Assembly (NCBI GenBank): GCA_045638525.1 | Contig: JAZUBQ010000012.1 | Coordinates: 186,001 to 250,000, forward strand | Length of the DNA: 64,000 nt | Origin: SIG452 sp045638525 | GTDB taxonomy: Bacteria; Bacillota; Clostridia; UMGS1840 | Direction of reading: 5' to 3' | Part shown: piece after piece, positions 53,244 through 61,917 of the stretch | Position numbering within the stretch: the first letter of the stretch is position 1 | Layout of the letters: each line of letters opens with the position of its first letter | The notes under the pieces: generated by a model | The model's database searches: none | Told to the model about the DNA's origin: nothing | Seen by the model: the letters and a program-made list of their open reading frames with translations, nothing else | Program-made: the position numbers and the translations under genes

Positions 53244-53537
53244 ATGGAACTTGCAATTGGTCTCATTTTAGGCGGATGTGCATTGGGAGCAGGTCTGGCA
53301 ATGATTGCCGGTATCGGTCCCGGTATCGGGGAAGGAAATGCTGTAGCAAAAGCTTGTGAAGCCATCGGTCGTCAACCTGAATGTAAAGGTAGTGTTACCA
53401 CCACAATGTTGATGGGTTGTGCGATTGCAGAAACCACCGGTCTTTACGCTTTGGTTATCGCCATCCTTTTAATTTTCGTTGCACCCAACATTTTAGTAGA
53501 CATTTTAGTAAACACCATGTCTCAGTTACCCAAATAA
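53244..53537 (+). CDS. atpE: F0 ATP synthase subunit c, two-carboxylate type
   Basis: The c-ring proteolipid. The ATG at 53244 (GGAGG eight bases upstream) gives 97 residues with the two-helix hairpin. Aligned to the Na+-dependent Ilyobacter tartaricus c subunit (Q32, E65, S66, T67, Y70), the residues are E30, E63, T64, T65 and Y68: GPGIGEGNA and AIAETTGLY. The carboxylate in place of Gln32 matches the two-carboxylate Na+ site known in Fusobacterium nucleatum. A Na+ specificity is therefore suggested. Confidence 0.93.
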   Translation: MELAIGLILGGCALGAGLAMIAGIGPGIGEGNAVAKACEAIGRQPECKGSVTTTMLMGCAIAETTGLYALVIAILLIFVAPNILVDILVNTMSQLPK

Positions 53538-53566
53538 ATTGTCAGTACAGATAGGGAGCATGCAAC

Positions 53567-54082
53567 ATGCAAACATTACCAATTATTTCGATTAATCTCT
53601 GGGAAATACTCTATGCCCTGCTGAATCTTCTGATTCTTTATTTGTTGGTGAAAAAATTCTTGTATCAGCCGGTGAAAACGATGTTAAAAAATCGTCAGGA
53701 CACCATTGATAACGAGTATAAACAAGCAGAAGATGCAAAACGAAGAGCTCTTTTTGACAAAAAAACATACGAAGAAAAGCTATCCAATGCTCAATGGGAA
53801 GCAGATAGCTTACTTCAGTCTGCCGTGCAAAATGCCGAGCAGAGAGAACAGCAGATTCTCGCCGATGCCAAAGTAAAGGCAGACGGAATCTTGCGTCAGG
53901 CTGAAACCAACGCTGAGTTGGAACTAAAAAAAGCAGAACAAACCATCAAGGAAGAAATCGTTACTGTGGGCACTATGCTTGCCGGCAAAATGCTGGAACG
54001 TGAGATTAACATAGAAGACCACAAAAAAATGATTGATTCTTTTATCAATGAAATAGGTGAAACAAATGAAGGACACAAGTAA
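53567..54082 (+). CDS. atpF: F0 ATP synthase subunit b
   Basis: The 171-residue peripheral-stalk protein has one N-terminal transmembrane helix (WEILYALLNLLILYLLVKKF) followed by a long charged coiled coil rich in Glu, Lys, Ala and Gln. It overlaps atpH by 17 bp, so translation is coupled. Confidence 0.94.
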   Translation: MQTLPIISINLWEILYALLNLLILYLLVKKFLYQPVKTMLKNRQDTIDNEYKQAEDAKRRALFDKKTYEEKLSNAQWEADSLLQSAVQNAEQREQQILADAKVKADGILRQAETNAELELKKAEQTIKEEIVTVGTMLAGKMLEREINIEDHKKMIDSFINEIGETNEGHK

Positions 54083-54596
54083 AGCCTATGCGGAAGCCTT
54101 GTTCGCCATCGCTATGGAGAAAAACAAGGTGAAAGACTATGCCGAAAATCTGGAACTGATAACCCAGATACTCTGTGAAAATCCGGAGTATCCCGAGTAT
54201 CTTGCCACTCCTGCACTGTCTCTGTCCGAACGGCTTCTTGCAATCGACGAAGCCTTTGGAAAAGATATGCCGGAAGATGTGGTGTCCTTTTTGAAGCTGT
54301 TGTGTGAACACAATCACATCACCAGGCTTTCAGAAACTATCGAAGAGTTTTTCAAACTGGAAATGGCAATTTCCAATACGGTAACTGTAACCGTCACCTC
54401 AAAAATCCCTTTGACAGAGGAACAAAAAGAAAAACTCACAATCAAACTGGAAGCAAAATATCGCAAGCATATTCACCCTGTCTATCAGGTGGATGACAGC
54501 CTCTTAGGTGGACTTAAAATCACCTTGGAAGACCAAATCATAGATGGCAGTGTATCCAAACGCTTGCAACGGATCAAGGAAGTGATAAAATTATGA
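54066..54596 (+). CDS. atpH: F1 ATP synthase subunit delta
   Basis: Links F1 to the stalk. The ATG at 54066, with AGGTG six bases upstream, gives 176 residues opening MKDTSKAYAEALFAIAM. The C-terminal block VDDSLLGGLKITLEDQIIDG is the family signature. It overlaps atpA by 4 bp. Confidence 0.94.
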   Translation: MKDTSKAYAEALFAIAMEKNKVKDYAENLELITQILCENPEYPEYLATPALSLSERLLAIDEAFGKDMPEDVVSFLKLLCEHNHITRLSETIEEFFKLEMAISNTVTVTVTSKIPLTEEQKEKLTIKLEAKYRKHIHPVYQVDDSLLGGLKITLEDQIIDGSVSKRLQRIKEVIKL

Positions 54597-56083
54597 CAAA
54601 TCCTGCAGAAATCAGTCACATTATAAAAACACAAATCGAAAACTATAAGTCTCGTGTACAAATGGACGAAACAGGAAAAGTTATCCTTGTGGGTGACGGT
54701 ATCGCCAGAGTTTACGGACTGAAAAACTGTATGGCAAACGAACTGCTGGAATTTGAAAACGGCAGTTTTGGCATGGCACAAAACCTGGAAGAAGAAACCG
54801 TGTCTGTTGCCATCCTTTCCAACAAGAACAATATTCGTGAAGGTGCCAACGTATCCCGTACCGGGAAGGTGTTATCCGTACCCGTGGGCAACGATTTGCT
54901 GGGTCGTGTGGTAAACGCTTTGGGTGAACCCATTGATGCAAAGGGCCCCATCAAATATGACACAACCCGTCCCATTGAATCAGAAGCTCCCGGCATCATC
55001 GAACGAGAAAGTGTCAATGTGCCGCTTCAAACCGGCATCAAAGCCATTGACAGTATGATTCCCATCGGTCGTGGTCAGCGTGAGCTGATTATCGGAGACC
55101 GTCAGACCGGGAAAACCGAAATCGCCATTGATACCATCATCAATCAGAAAAATACAGGCGTAATCTGCATTTATGTTGCCATCGGTCAAAAAAGCACCTC
55201 TGTGGCAAAATTAGCAAGTGAATTGCAACGAAACGGTGCAATGGAATATACCATCATTGTTTCTGCAACTGCAGCAGAAAGCGCTCCGCTTCAATATATT
55301 GCTCCCTATAGCGGATGTGCTATGGCAGAGCATTTCAGAGAACAAGGCAAAGATGTGTTAATCATTTATGATGATTTGAGCAAACACGCTGTGGCATATC
55401 GTGCTCTTTCTCTTCTGATTCGTCGGCCGCCCGGTCGTGAAGCTTACCCGGGGGATGTATTTTATCTGCATTCCAGACTTTTGGAACGTGCCGCTTGTGT
55501 GGCAAAAGAATACGGTGGTGGCTCCATCACTGCCCTACCCATCATCGAAACTCAGGCAGGTGACGTATCTGCCTATATCCCCACCAACGTAATTTCCATT
55601 ACCGACGGTCAGATTTTCTTAGAAACCGAATTGTTCCATTCCGGTATTATGCCGGCAATCAATCCCGGTATCTCAGTAAGCCGTGTGGGTGGCTCTGCAC
55701 AGCTTAAAGGAATGAAAAAAGTTTCAGGTGAATTAAAGCTGTTATACTCTCAATATCGTGAGTTGCAATCATTTGCACAGTTCGGTAGCGACTTGGATGC
55801 CGATACCAAAGCTCGTTTGGCTTTGGGAGAAAGAATCGTAGAGGTGTTAAAACAAGGAAGAAACGCTCCGGTTCGGGTTGGCTGTCAGGTTGCCATTGTA
55901 TATGCAGTAATCAAAGGATTTTTAGATTCTGTGGCAGTTACTGATGTGAAAAAATATGAAGCAAAGCTGTTTGCCAAACTGGAAAACGAACATCAGAGTT
56001 GGCTTTTGGCCATTGAAAACGGCGAATACGATGATGTTTTGGAAAACCAATTAAAAGACATTCTTGCGAAAGTGCAGGTGTAG
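54593..56083 (+). CDS. atpA: F1 ATP synthase subunit alpha
   Basis: The 496-residue regulatory nucleotide-binding subunit has GDRQTGKTEIAIDTI (Walker A), VIIYDDLSKHAVAYR (VLIIYDDLSK), and the PAINPGISVSRVGGSAQ arginine-finger region. All positions look normal, with no insertions. Confidence 0.97.
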   Translation: MTNPAEISHIIKTQIENYKSRVQMDETGKVILVGDGIARVYGLKNCMANELLEFENGSFGMAQNLEEETVSVAILSNKNNIREGANVSRTGKVLSVPVGNDLLGRVVNALGEPIDAKGPIKYDTTRPIESEAPGIIERESVNVPLQTGIKAIDSMIPIGRGQRELIIGDRQTGKTEIAIDTIINQKNTGVICIYVAIGQKSTSVAKLASELQRNGAMEYTIIVSATAAESAPLQYIAPYSGCAMAEHFREQGKDVLIIYDDLSKHAVAYRALSLLIRRPPGREAYPGDVFYLHSRLLERAACVAKEYGGGSITALPIIETQAGDVSAYIPTNVISITDGQIFLETELFHSGIMPAINPGISVSRVGGSAQLKGMKKVSGELKLLYSQYRELQSFAQFGSDLDADTKARLALGERIVEVLKQGRNAPVRVGCQVAIVYAVIKGFLDSVAVTDVKKYEAKLFAKLENEHQSWLLAIENGEYDDVLENQLKDILAKVQV

Positions 56084-56086
56084 TAT

Positions 56087-56887
56087 ATGGCAGGTAACAC
56101 AAAAGAGTTACGAATCCGAATCAAAAGCGTTACCTCCACTTTGCAACTGACCAAAGCAATGGGGTTGGTTGCTTCTTCCAAAATCCGTCGTGCCAACGAA
56201 GGAATGATGAAAGCAAGAGAATACACAGCTTCTTTGGAAAAAGCAATTTCATCACTTACCGCATCCTCGGAATGTTTAAAAAGTCCTTTTATGCGAAACG
56301 AGGGTGGAGAGAAAACCCGTCTTATTGTGATTGCCGGTGATCGTGGATTGGCAGGCGGATACAATGCCAATGTGTTTAAACTGGCATCCCAATTTCCCAA
56401 TGCCGAAATTATCCCTTTAGGAAAACGTGCCTGCGAACGGTATGGAAAAGAAGTGCAATCCTCTGAGAAATACTATTTTTCCGATGCCTATCCTTTGGCA
56501 GAAGATTTATGTCGTGATTTTGCGGAAGGTAAATTTGACCGTCTCGGCATTTTATATACCGAATACATTTCCGTGATGGCAAACGAAGCAAAAATCAAAT
56601 GGATTCTTCCCTTCCAGAAAAGTGAAACTGCGGATAGTTCAGTGGTTTTTGAACCTGACCATCTGACGGTGCTCAATCAGGTTGCCAAAGAATATGTAGC
56701 AGGTTTACTCATTGCCGCCCTCCGTGAAAGTTTTGCCTCAGAAGTTGCGGCACGAAGAATGGCAATGGACAGTGCGGGGAAAAACGCAAAACAAATGATT
56801 GAAGATTTGAAACTGGAATATAACCGTGCAAGACAGGGTGCCATCACCCAGGAAATCACGGAAATTGTTGCCGGAAGCGGCAATTAG
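56087..56887 (+). CDS. atpG: F1 ATP synthase subunit gamma
   Basis: The 266-residue central rotor has the N-terminal helix ELRIRIKSVTSTLQLTKAM and C-terminal helix RRMAMDSAGKNAKQMIEDL, and RLIVIAGDRGLAGGYN. It is slightly shorter than the usual ~285 because the middle domain is compact. It follows atpA by 3 bp. Confidence 0.95.
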   Translation: MAGNTKELRIRIKSVTSTLQLTKAMGLVASSKIRRANEGMMKAREYTASLEKAISSLTASSECLKSPFMRNEGGEKTRLIVIAGDRGLAGGYNANVFKLASQFPNAEIIPLGKRACERYGKEVQSSEKYYFSDAYPLAEDLCRDFAEGKFDRLGILYTEYISVMANEAKIKWILPFQKSETADSSVVFEPDHLTVLNQVAKEYVAGLLIAALRESFASEVAARRMAMDSAGKNAKQMIEDLKLEYNRARQGAITQEITEIVAGSGN

Positions 56888-56903
56888 TAAAGAGGTGAAG
56901 TTT

Positions 56904-58331
56904 TTGGAAAAGAAAGATACCAAAATAACCAAAGAAACTAAAAAAATCGGGAAAGTATTGCAGGTTATGGGACCTGTGGTAGACGTTCGTTTCAAAGAAA
57001 ATGAACTTCCCGAAATTTATAACGCACTGAAGATTCCCATGGAGGGAAGAACCTTAACTGTTGAAGTTGCTCAGCATATCGGTGCAAACACCGCAAGATG
57101 TATTGCAATGGCATCGACAGACGGCTTACAGCGCAGCGTGGATGTTATTGATACCGGCTCCCCCATCAGCGTCCCTGTTGGGAAAGAAACCTTAGGACGT
57201 ATTTTTAACGTATTGGGAGATGCGGTAGACAATCTGCCTGATGCAAACGCCGAAGAACGTTGGAACATTCATCGTCCGGCTCCCAAATACGAGGAGTTGG
57301 CAACTTCTGATGAAATGTTTGAAACCGGTATTAAAGTTATTGACTTAATTTGCCCCTATTCCAAAGGTGGTAAAATCGGATTATTCGGTGGTGCCGGAGT
57401 TGGCAAAACCGTACTCATTATGGAATTAATCAACAACATCGCCAAAGAACACGGCGGTATTTCGGTTTTTTCCGGTGTTGGAGAACGTACCCGAGAAGGA
57501 AACGATTTATATAACGAAATGAAACAATCCGGTGTTATTTCCAACACTGCTTTGGTATACGGACAAATGAATGAACCACCGGGAGCCCGAATGAGAGTTG
57601 CTCTGTCAGGTCTTACCATGGCAGAATATTTCCGTGACAAACAAGGGCAGGACGTTTTATTGTTTATTGATAATATTTTCCGTTTCACCCAGGCAGGAAG
57701 TGAGGTTTCTGCACTACTGGGACGTATGCCGTCAGCAGTTGGCTATCAACCTACGTTAGCAACTGAAATGGGTGCTTTGCAGGAAAGAATCACTTCCACC
57801 AAAAAAGGGTCTATCACCTCCATTCAGGCGGTGTATGTGCCTGCGGATGACTTAACAGACCCTGCTCCCGCAACCACGTTTGCACATTTGGATGCCACCA
57901 CCGTTCTGGCAAGAAATATTGCTTCTCAGGGGATTTATCCTGCGGTTGATCCCTTAGAATCCACCAGCCGAATTTTATCCGCTGAAATTGTGGGAGAAGA
58001 ACATTACACAGTTGCAAAAGAAGTGCAAAGAATTCTGCAACGATACAACGAGCTGATGGATATCATCGCCATTATGGGGATGGATGAATTGTCCGACGAA
58101 GACAAACTTTTGGTTGGTCGTGCCAGAAAAATTCAGCGTTTCTTATCCCAGCCCTTTGATGTATCGGAAAAATTCACCGGTATCAAGGGTACCTATGTTC
58201 CCGTAAAAGAAACGGTACGAGGATTCCGTGAAATTATCGAAGGCAAACACGATGATCTGCCCGAATCTGCCTTCTTATTTGTAGGAACCATCGAAGAAGC
58301 CATCGAAAAAGCGAAGAAGGTGCAAAAATAA
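56904..58331 (+). CDS. atpD: F1 ATP synthase subunit beta
   Basis: Catalytic subunit. A TTG at 56904, preceded by AGAGGTG with six-base spacing, is the true start (475 residues); reading further upstream overlaps the end of atpG and gives unrelated sequence. Motifs are GGAGVGKTVLIMEL (Walker A), GVGERTREGNDLY (catalytic Glu region), and LLFIDNIFRFTQAGSEVSA (Walker B). Both atpB and atpD use TTG starts, which may tune subunit ratios. Its stop overlaps the atpC start. Confidence 0.97.
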   Translation: MEKKDTKITKETKKIGKVLQVMGPVVDVRFKENELPEIYNALKIPMEGRTLTVEVAQHIGANTARCIAMASTDGLQRSVDVIDTGSPISVPVGKETLGRIFNVLGDAVDNLPDANAEERWNIHRPAPKYEELATSDEMFETGIKVIDLICPYSKGGKIGLFGGAGVGKTVLIMELINNIAKEHGGISVFSGVGERTREGNDLYNEMKQSGVISNTALVYGQMNEPPGARMRVALSGLTMAEYFRDKQGQDVLLFIDNIFRFTQAGSEVSALLGRMPSAVGYQPTLATEMGALQERITSTKKGSITSIQAVYVPADDLTDPAPATTFAHLDATTVLARNIASQGIYPAVDPLESTSRILSAEIVGEEHYTVAKEVQRILQRYNELMDIIAIMGMDELSDEDKLLVGRARKIQRFLSQPFDVSEKFTGIKGTYVPVKETVRGFREIIEGKHDDLPESAFLFVGTIEEAIEKAKKVQK

Positions 58332-58591
58332 TGAATACCTTTCATTTGATTGTTTCCTCTCCCGACGGAAATTTATTCAAAGGAGAAGTTGTGAGACTGG
58401 ATGTTCGGGGAACCGAAGGTGAACTTGCCGTTATGGCAGGACACATCCCTTTTGTCACTTCCATTGTGGAGGCTCCTGTTGTGATTCATTTTGACGACGG
58501 CACCCAACGAAAAGCATTTGCAAAAGGCGGTTTACTTACCGTCGCAAAAGAACTTGTCACCTTGATTTCCGGCTCTTTTCAGTTTGAATAA
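58331..58591 (+). CDS. atpC: F1 ATP synthase subunit epsilon, short form without the C-terminal helical domain
   Basis: The 86-residue protein consists of the N-terminal beta-sandwich alone (FHLIVSSPDGNLFKGEV through KELVTLISGSF). The usual ~135-residue form has a C-terminal helical hairpin that inhibits ATP hydrolysis; here a stop and a terminator follow at once, with no frameshifted helical sequence downstream. The start ATG overlaps the atpD stop by one base. The enzyme probably lacks epsilon-type autoinhibition. Confidence 0.92.
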   Translation: MNTFHLIVSSPDGNLFKGEVVRLDVRGTEGELAVMAGHIPFVTSIVEAPVVIHFDDGTQRKAFAKGGLLTVAKELVTLISGSFQFE

Positions 58592-58607
58592 TTTATTTAA
58601 AATTCAT

Positions 58608-58648
58608 AAAAAGAACCTTTGTTCCAAAGCGGAAAAAAGGTTCTTTTT
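58608..58648 (+). terminator. Intrinsic terminator of the ATP synthase operon
   Basis: A 13-bp stem (58608-58620 / 58636-58648) ending in TTTTT, immediately before the promoter of the PHP genes. Confidence 0.88.
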
Positions 58649-58650
58649 CA

Positions 58651-58679
58651 TTGACAGTTTTTTAAAATTATGCTATAAT
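58651..58679 (+). promoter_or_regulatory. Consensus sigma-A promoter of the PHP phosphatase genes
   Basis: TTGACA (58651-58656), a 17-bp spacer and TATAAT (58674-58679) with TGC before the -10: perfect hexamers plus extended -10. Confidence 0.9.
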
Positions 58680-58714
58680 ACAAAAGAGTTTTTATGAAAA
58701 GGAAGTCTTCCGCT

Positions 58715-59530
58715 ATGGATTATAATTATCATACACATACAAAATATTGCGGTCATGCCATTGATGAAATGGAAGAATATATACAGGAAATGATTGCAAA
58801 CGGTGTCCTTTATATGGGTTTTTCCGAACACGCTCCTTTTCGTTTCCCCGATGGTTATGAATCCTTTTTCCGTTTACCTATGGCAAATGTGAATGATTAT
58901 TTAAAGGAAGCGAAACGTCTTCAGAAAGTATACGAAAAGCAGATTGACATAAAAATCGGCTATGAAATGGAATATTATCCTCTATATTTTAAAGATATGC
59001 TGAAAAACGTATTGAATTACGGCGCCGAATATCTGATTTTAGGGCAACACTGCCCCGGAAACGAACATCCCGACTGTCACTTTTCCTCTTACGGACACAC
59101 CAGTGATGAAGCGTTGACAGCCTACACCGATTGTGTGCTTTCTGCCATCCAAAGTGGTGTGTTTACCTATGTTGCCCATCCCGATGTGCTAAAATACTGC
59201 GGAGAAAATTTATCACTCTACGAACAGGAAATGAAAAAAATTTGTCTTGCTTCCAAAGAACATAACATCCCCTTAGAAATCAATTTCTGCGGAATCCGTG
59301 ACAAAATTCATTATCCGAGCGATACATTTTTCTCCATTGCAGGACAAATCGGTTCCCCCATTACGTTTGGAATGGATGCCCACGCCATTTCAGAGTGTTA
59401 CGACAAAGAAAGTCTTGCAATCGGAAAAGAAATGGTCAAAAGACACAACTTAAATTACATTGGAAAACCAAACTTAATTTTACTTCAGAAAAAGAAAGAA
59501 GAAATTTTGAAAAAATTCCATATAGAATAA
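58715..59530 (+). CDS. PHP-domain histidinol-phosphatase-like protein (copy 1)
   Basis: The ATG at 58715 is chosen (GGAAG nine bases upstream; the ATG at 58694 would leave almost no leader and no ribosome site), giving 271 residues. PHP metal-binding motifs are YNYHTHTKYC near the N-terminus, GFSEHAPFRFPDG, IGYEMEYYPLY, LGQHC, VAHPD and FGMDAH. HisJ-type enzymes hydrolyse histidinol phosphate, but no other his gene is nearby, so another phosphate ester may be the substrate. It is a tandem paralogue of the next gene. Confidence 0.88.
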   Translation: MDYNYHTHTKYCGHAIDEMEEYIQEMIANGVLYMGFSEHAPFRFPDGYESFFRLPMANVNDYLKEAKRLQKVYEKQIDIKIGYEMEYYPLYFKDMLKNVLNYGAEYLILGQHCPGNEHPDCHFSSYGHTSDEALTAYTDCVLSAIQSGVFTYVAHPDVLKYCGENLSLYEQEMKKICLASKEHNIPLEINFCGIRDKIHYPSDTFFSIAGQIGSPITFGMDAHAISECYDKESLAIGKEMVKRHNLNYIGKPNLILLQKKKEEILKKFHIE

Positions 59531-59568
59531 TTTTCACAACACCGGAATGATCAGAAAGTGAGTACATT

Positions 59569-60387
59569 ATGAATTACAATTATCACACACATACCAAATA
59601 CTGTCATCACGCAAGTGGCGAAATGGAAGAATATGTACAAATTTCCATAGAAAACGGAATTCGTTATCTGGGTTTTTCAGAACATCTCCCTTTTCGATTC
59701 CCGGACGGCAAGGAAGCAAGCTGTTATCGCATTGATTTAGCCGATGTTCCAACCTATCTTGCCGAAGCCAATCGCCTCAGGGAAAAATACAAAGACCAAC
59801 TCGACATAAAAATCGGGTACGAAATGGAGTATTATCCGCTGTATTTTCCCCAAATGCTAAAATCCGCATTGGATCACGATGCCGAATACTTAATTTTGGG
59901 ACAACATTATCTGAAAAATGAATATCCAAACGGCTATCCGTCCGGTGCCAAAACTACAAACGATGAAGACATTCTTGAATATGTGGACTGCGTGTTAAAA
60001 GGAATGGCAACAGGAATTTTCAGCTATGTGGCTCATCCGGACCTGTTAGATTATGTTGGAGAAAACGATGCTCTCTACCTGCAGGAAATGAAAAAAATCT
60101 GCGTTGCATCCAAAGAATACAACATTCCTCTGGAAATCAACTTTAACGGTGCAAGAGATTTGTGTGTATATCCCGGAGACAGATTTTTTGCTATGGCAGG
60201 AGAAGTGGGGTGTCCTGTTACCTTTGGTATGGATGCACATACCGCAAAAGATGCTTTTGACGAGAAAAATCTGATCATGGCAAAAGAAATGGTCAAACGC
60301 CATAACTTGAATTATATCGGAAAACCTGAGCTTGTGCTGATTCAGGAAATGAAAGACGATCTCATCAAAAAATTCAATCTTGCATAG
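59569..60387 (+). CDS. PHP-domain histidinol-phosphatase-like protein (copy 2)
   Basis: The 272-residue protein is a close paralogue of copy 1 in the same order and spacing, with the same metal motifs (YNYHTHTKYC, IGYEMEYYPLYF, LGQHY, VAHPD, FGMDAH). Differences cluster between the conserved blocks, as expected after an old duplication. It is in operon with copy 1 (38 bp) and with the M20 peptidase (46 bp). Confidence 0.88.
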   Translation: MNYNYHTHTKYCHHASGEMEEYVQISIENGIRYLGFSEHLPFRFPDGKEASCYRIDLADVPTYLAEANRLREKYKDQLDIKIGYEMEYYPLYFPQMLKSALDHDAEYLILGQHYLKNEYPNGYPSGAKTTNDEDILEYVDCVLKGMATGIFSYVAHPDLLDYVGENDALYLQEMKKICVASKEYNIPLEINFNGARDLCVYPGDRFFAMAGEVGCPVTFGMDAHTAKDAFDEKNLIMAKEMVKRHNLNYIGKPELVLIQEMKDDLIKKFNLA

Positions 60388-60433
60388 AATCAGGCGTTCT
60401 TCATACAATAGATAACAAAGGAGCTATTTTACG

Positions 60434-61840
60434 ATGTACAAACAACAAATTCACGATTATATCTGGTCTCACAAAGAGGAAATGATTGACTGTCTTTCCA
60501 AGTTGGTAGCATTTCCGTCAGTACAGCAAAATGTGAGCGAAGAATATCCATTTGGCAAAGAATGTGCCGAAATTTTAGACTATGTCAAAGACTTATACGA
60601 AACCAACGGATTCCCCTCCGAAGCTGACCATCAAGGCGGTTATCTGCTGTCTTATTTGGGCGAAGGAGAAAAAAGTCTTGGTTTGTTTGCTCATGCGGAT
60701 GTGGTGGCAGCAGGCGATGACTGGGTTGCAGGTTCTCCTTTTTCGGCTACCCAAAAGGACGGATTTTTAATCGGGCGTGGTGTGGCAGACGATAAATGTG
60801 CTGTAGTTTCTGCGCTTTACATTATGAAAATGATCCGGGAGTTAAACCTGCCTATCAAAAGCAAAATTGTTTCTTTCACAGGTATCAGCGAAGAAACCGG
60901 AATGCAAGATATCGAAAATTATACAAAAAAACATAAAGCACCCGATTTCGCTTTGATTTGCGATTCCGAATTCCCCTTATATCGAGGAAACAAAGGAATG
61001 TTCCAAGCAACTGCGGTTTCTGATATCGCTTTGGACGATATCACCGATTTTCACGGTGGAGTTTCGTTTAATATCATTTTAGGAAAAGCAACTTTAACAT
61101 TTAAAAATAAAGATGGATTGTATGAAACTTTAAAGGCGAAAGAAACCGAAGCTGTAAAAGTTTCTTTGGCAGATAACGAGGTAGTTGTCTATGCCGAAGG
61201 GTTATCCACCCACGGAGCTTTCCCTGAAGGTTCTTTAAACGCAGGATTTTTAATTGCTGATTTTCTGTCTGAGTGCAAACTGTTAACAGAAAATGATCAA
61301 AAACAGCTCTCCTTTGTGAAAGAATTGTTAGCTACCGCCTATGGTGAAGGTTTACAAATTGAAAACACCGATCCCGATTTTGGTAAATTGACTTGCACCA
61401 ACGGCATTGTGAGAGTGAATGACGGACATCTTTCTTTGGTATTTGATATTCGATTCGGTAAAACCACCGACCCTGAGGCTTTAAAACAAGATTTAACCGA
61501 AAAATTCAGCAAAAAGAATTGGACGGTTTCCTTCTCTCACGTAATGTCTACCCATGTGCTCCCCGAAGATTTACCAACCGTTCAAGCTTGCTTACAGGTA
61601 TATAAAGAATACACCGGTGACAAAGAAGCAAAAAGCTTAGTGAACGCAGGCGGAACCTACGGCCGTCATTTACCCTGTGCAGTAGAAATCGGCACAATGG
61701 TACGGCGTGAAATCCCCTTCCCGTTACCCAAAGGTCACGGTAATCTTCATCAGCCTGACGAAGTTCTTTGTATTGAAGGATTTTTAGAAGCAACCGAAAT
61801 GGCAATGCTGATGTTATTAGAATGTGATAAACTGATATAA
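60434..61840 (+). CDS. M20 family dipeptidase (PepV/Sapep-like)
   Basis: The 468-residue metallopeptidase has the M20 metal ligands in LGLFAHADVV (HxD), PFSATQKDGFLIGRGVADDK (bridging Asp) and EETGMQDIENY (Glu-Glu), with His in LVNAGGTYGRHLPCAVEIG region and HGNLHQPDE near the C-terminus. PepV-type enzymes cut unblocked dipeptides and Xaa-His peptides in the cytoplasm. A lid domain lies at ~180-350. Confidence 0.93.
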   Translation: MYKQQIHDYIWSHKEEMIDCLSKLVAFPSVQQNVSEEYPFGKECAEILDYVKDLYETNGFPSEADHQGGYLLSYLGEGEKSLGLFAHADVVAAGDDWVAGSPFSATQKDGFLIGRGVADDKCAVVSALYIMKMIRELNLPIKSKIVSFTGISEETGMQDIENYTKKHKAPDFALICDSEFPLYRGNKGMFQATAVSDIALDDITDFHGGVSFNIILGKATLTFKNKDGLYETLKAKETEAVKVSLADNEVVVYAEGLSTHGAFPEGSLNAGFLIADFLSECKLLTENDQKQLSFVKELLATAYGEGLQIENTDPDFGKLTCTNGIVRVNDGHLSLVFDIRFGKTTDPEALKQDLTEKFSKKNWTVSFSHVMSTHVLPEDLPTVQACLQVYKEYTGDKEAKSLVNAGGTYGRHLPCAVEIGTMVRREIPFPLPKGHGNLHQPDEVLCIEGFLEATEMAMLMLLECDKLI

Positions 61841-61876
61841 CGATACCAGATCTTTTCTCGAAAAAACAGCAGTAAA

Positions 61877-61917
61877 CATATAAAAAATCGACTCAGTATG
61901 AGCCGATTTTTTATATG
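61877..61917. terminator. Bidirectional terminator between the M20 peptidase and DUF5662 genes
   Basis: A 14-bp stem (61877-61890 / 61904-61917) of the CATATAAAAAATCG type, extended inward by CTC/GAG, with A and T runs on both sides. Confidence 0.88.

Noticed and set aside
56826..56903. N-terminal extension of atpD into the end of atpG
   Set aside because: The extra 26 codons match no beta subunit, and a ribosome site sits just before the TTG at 56904.
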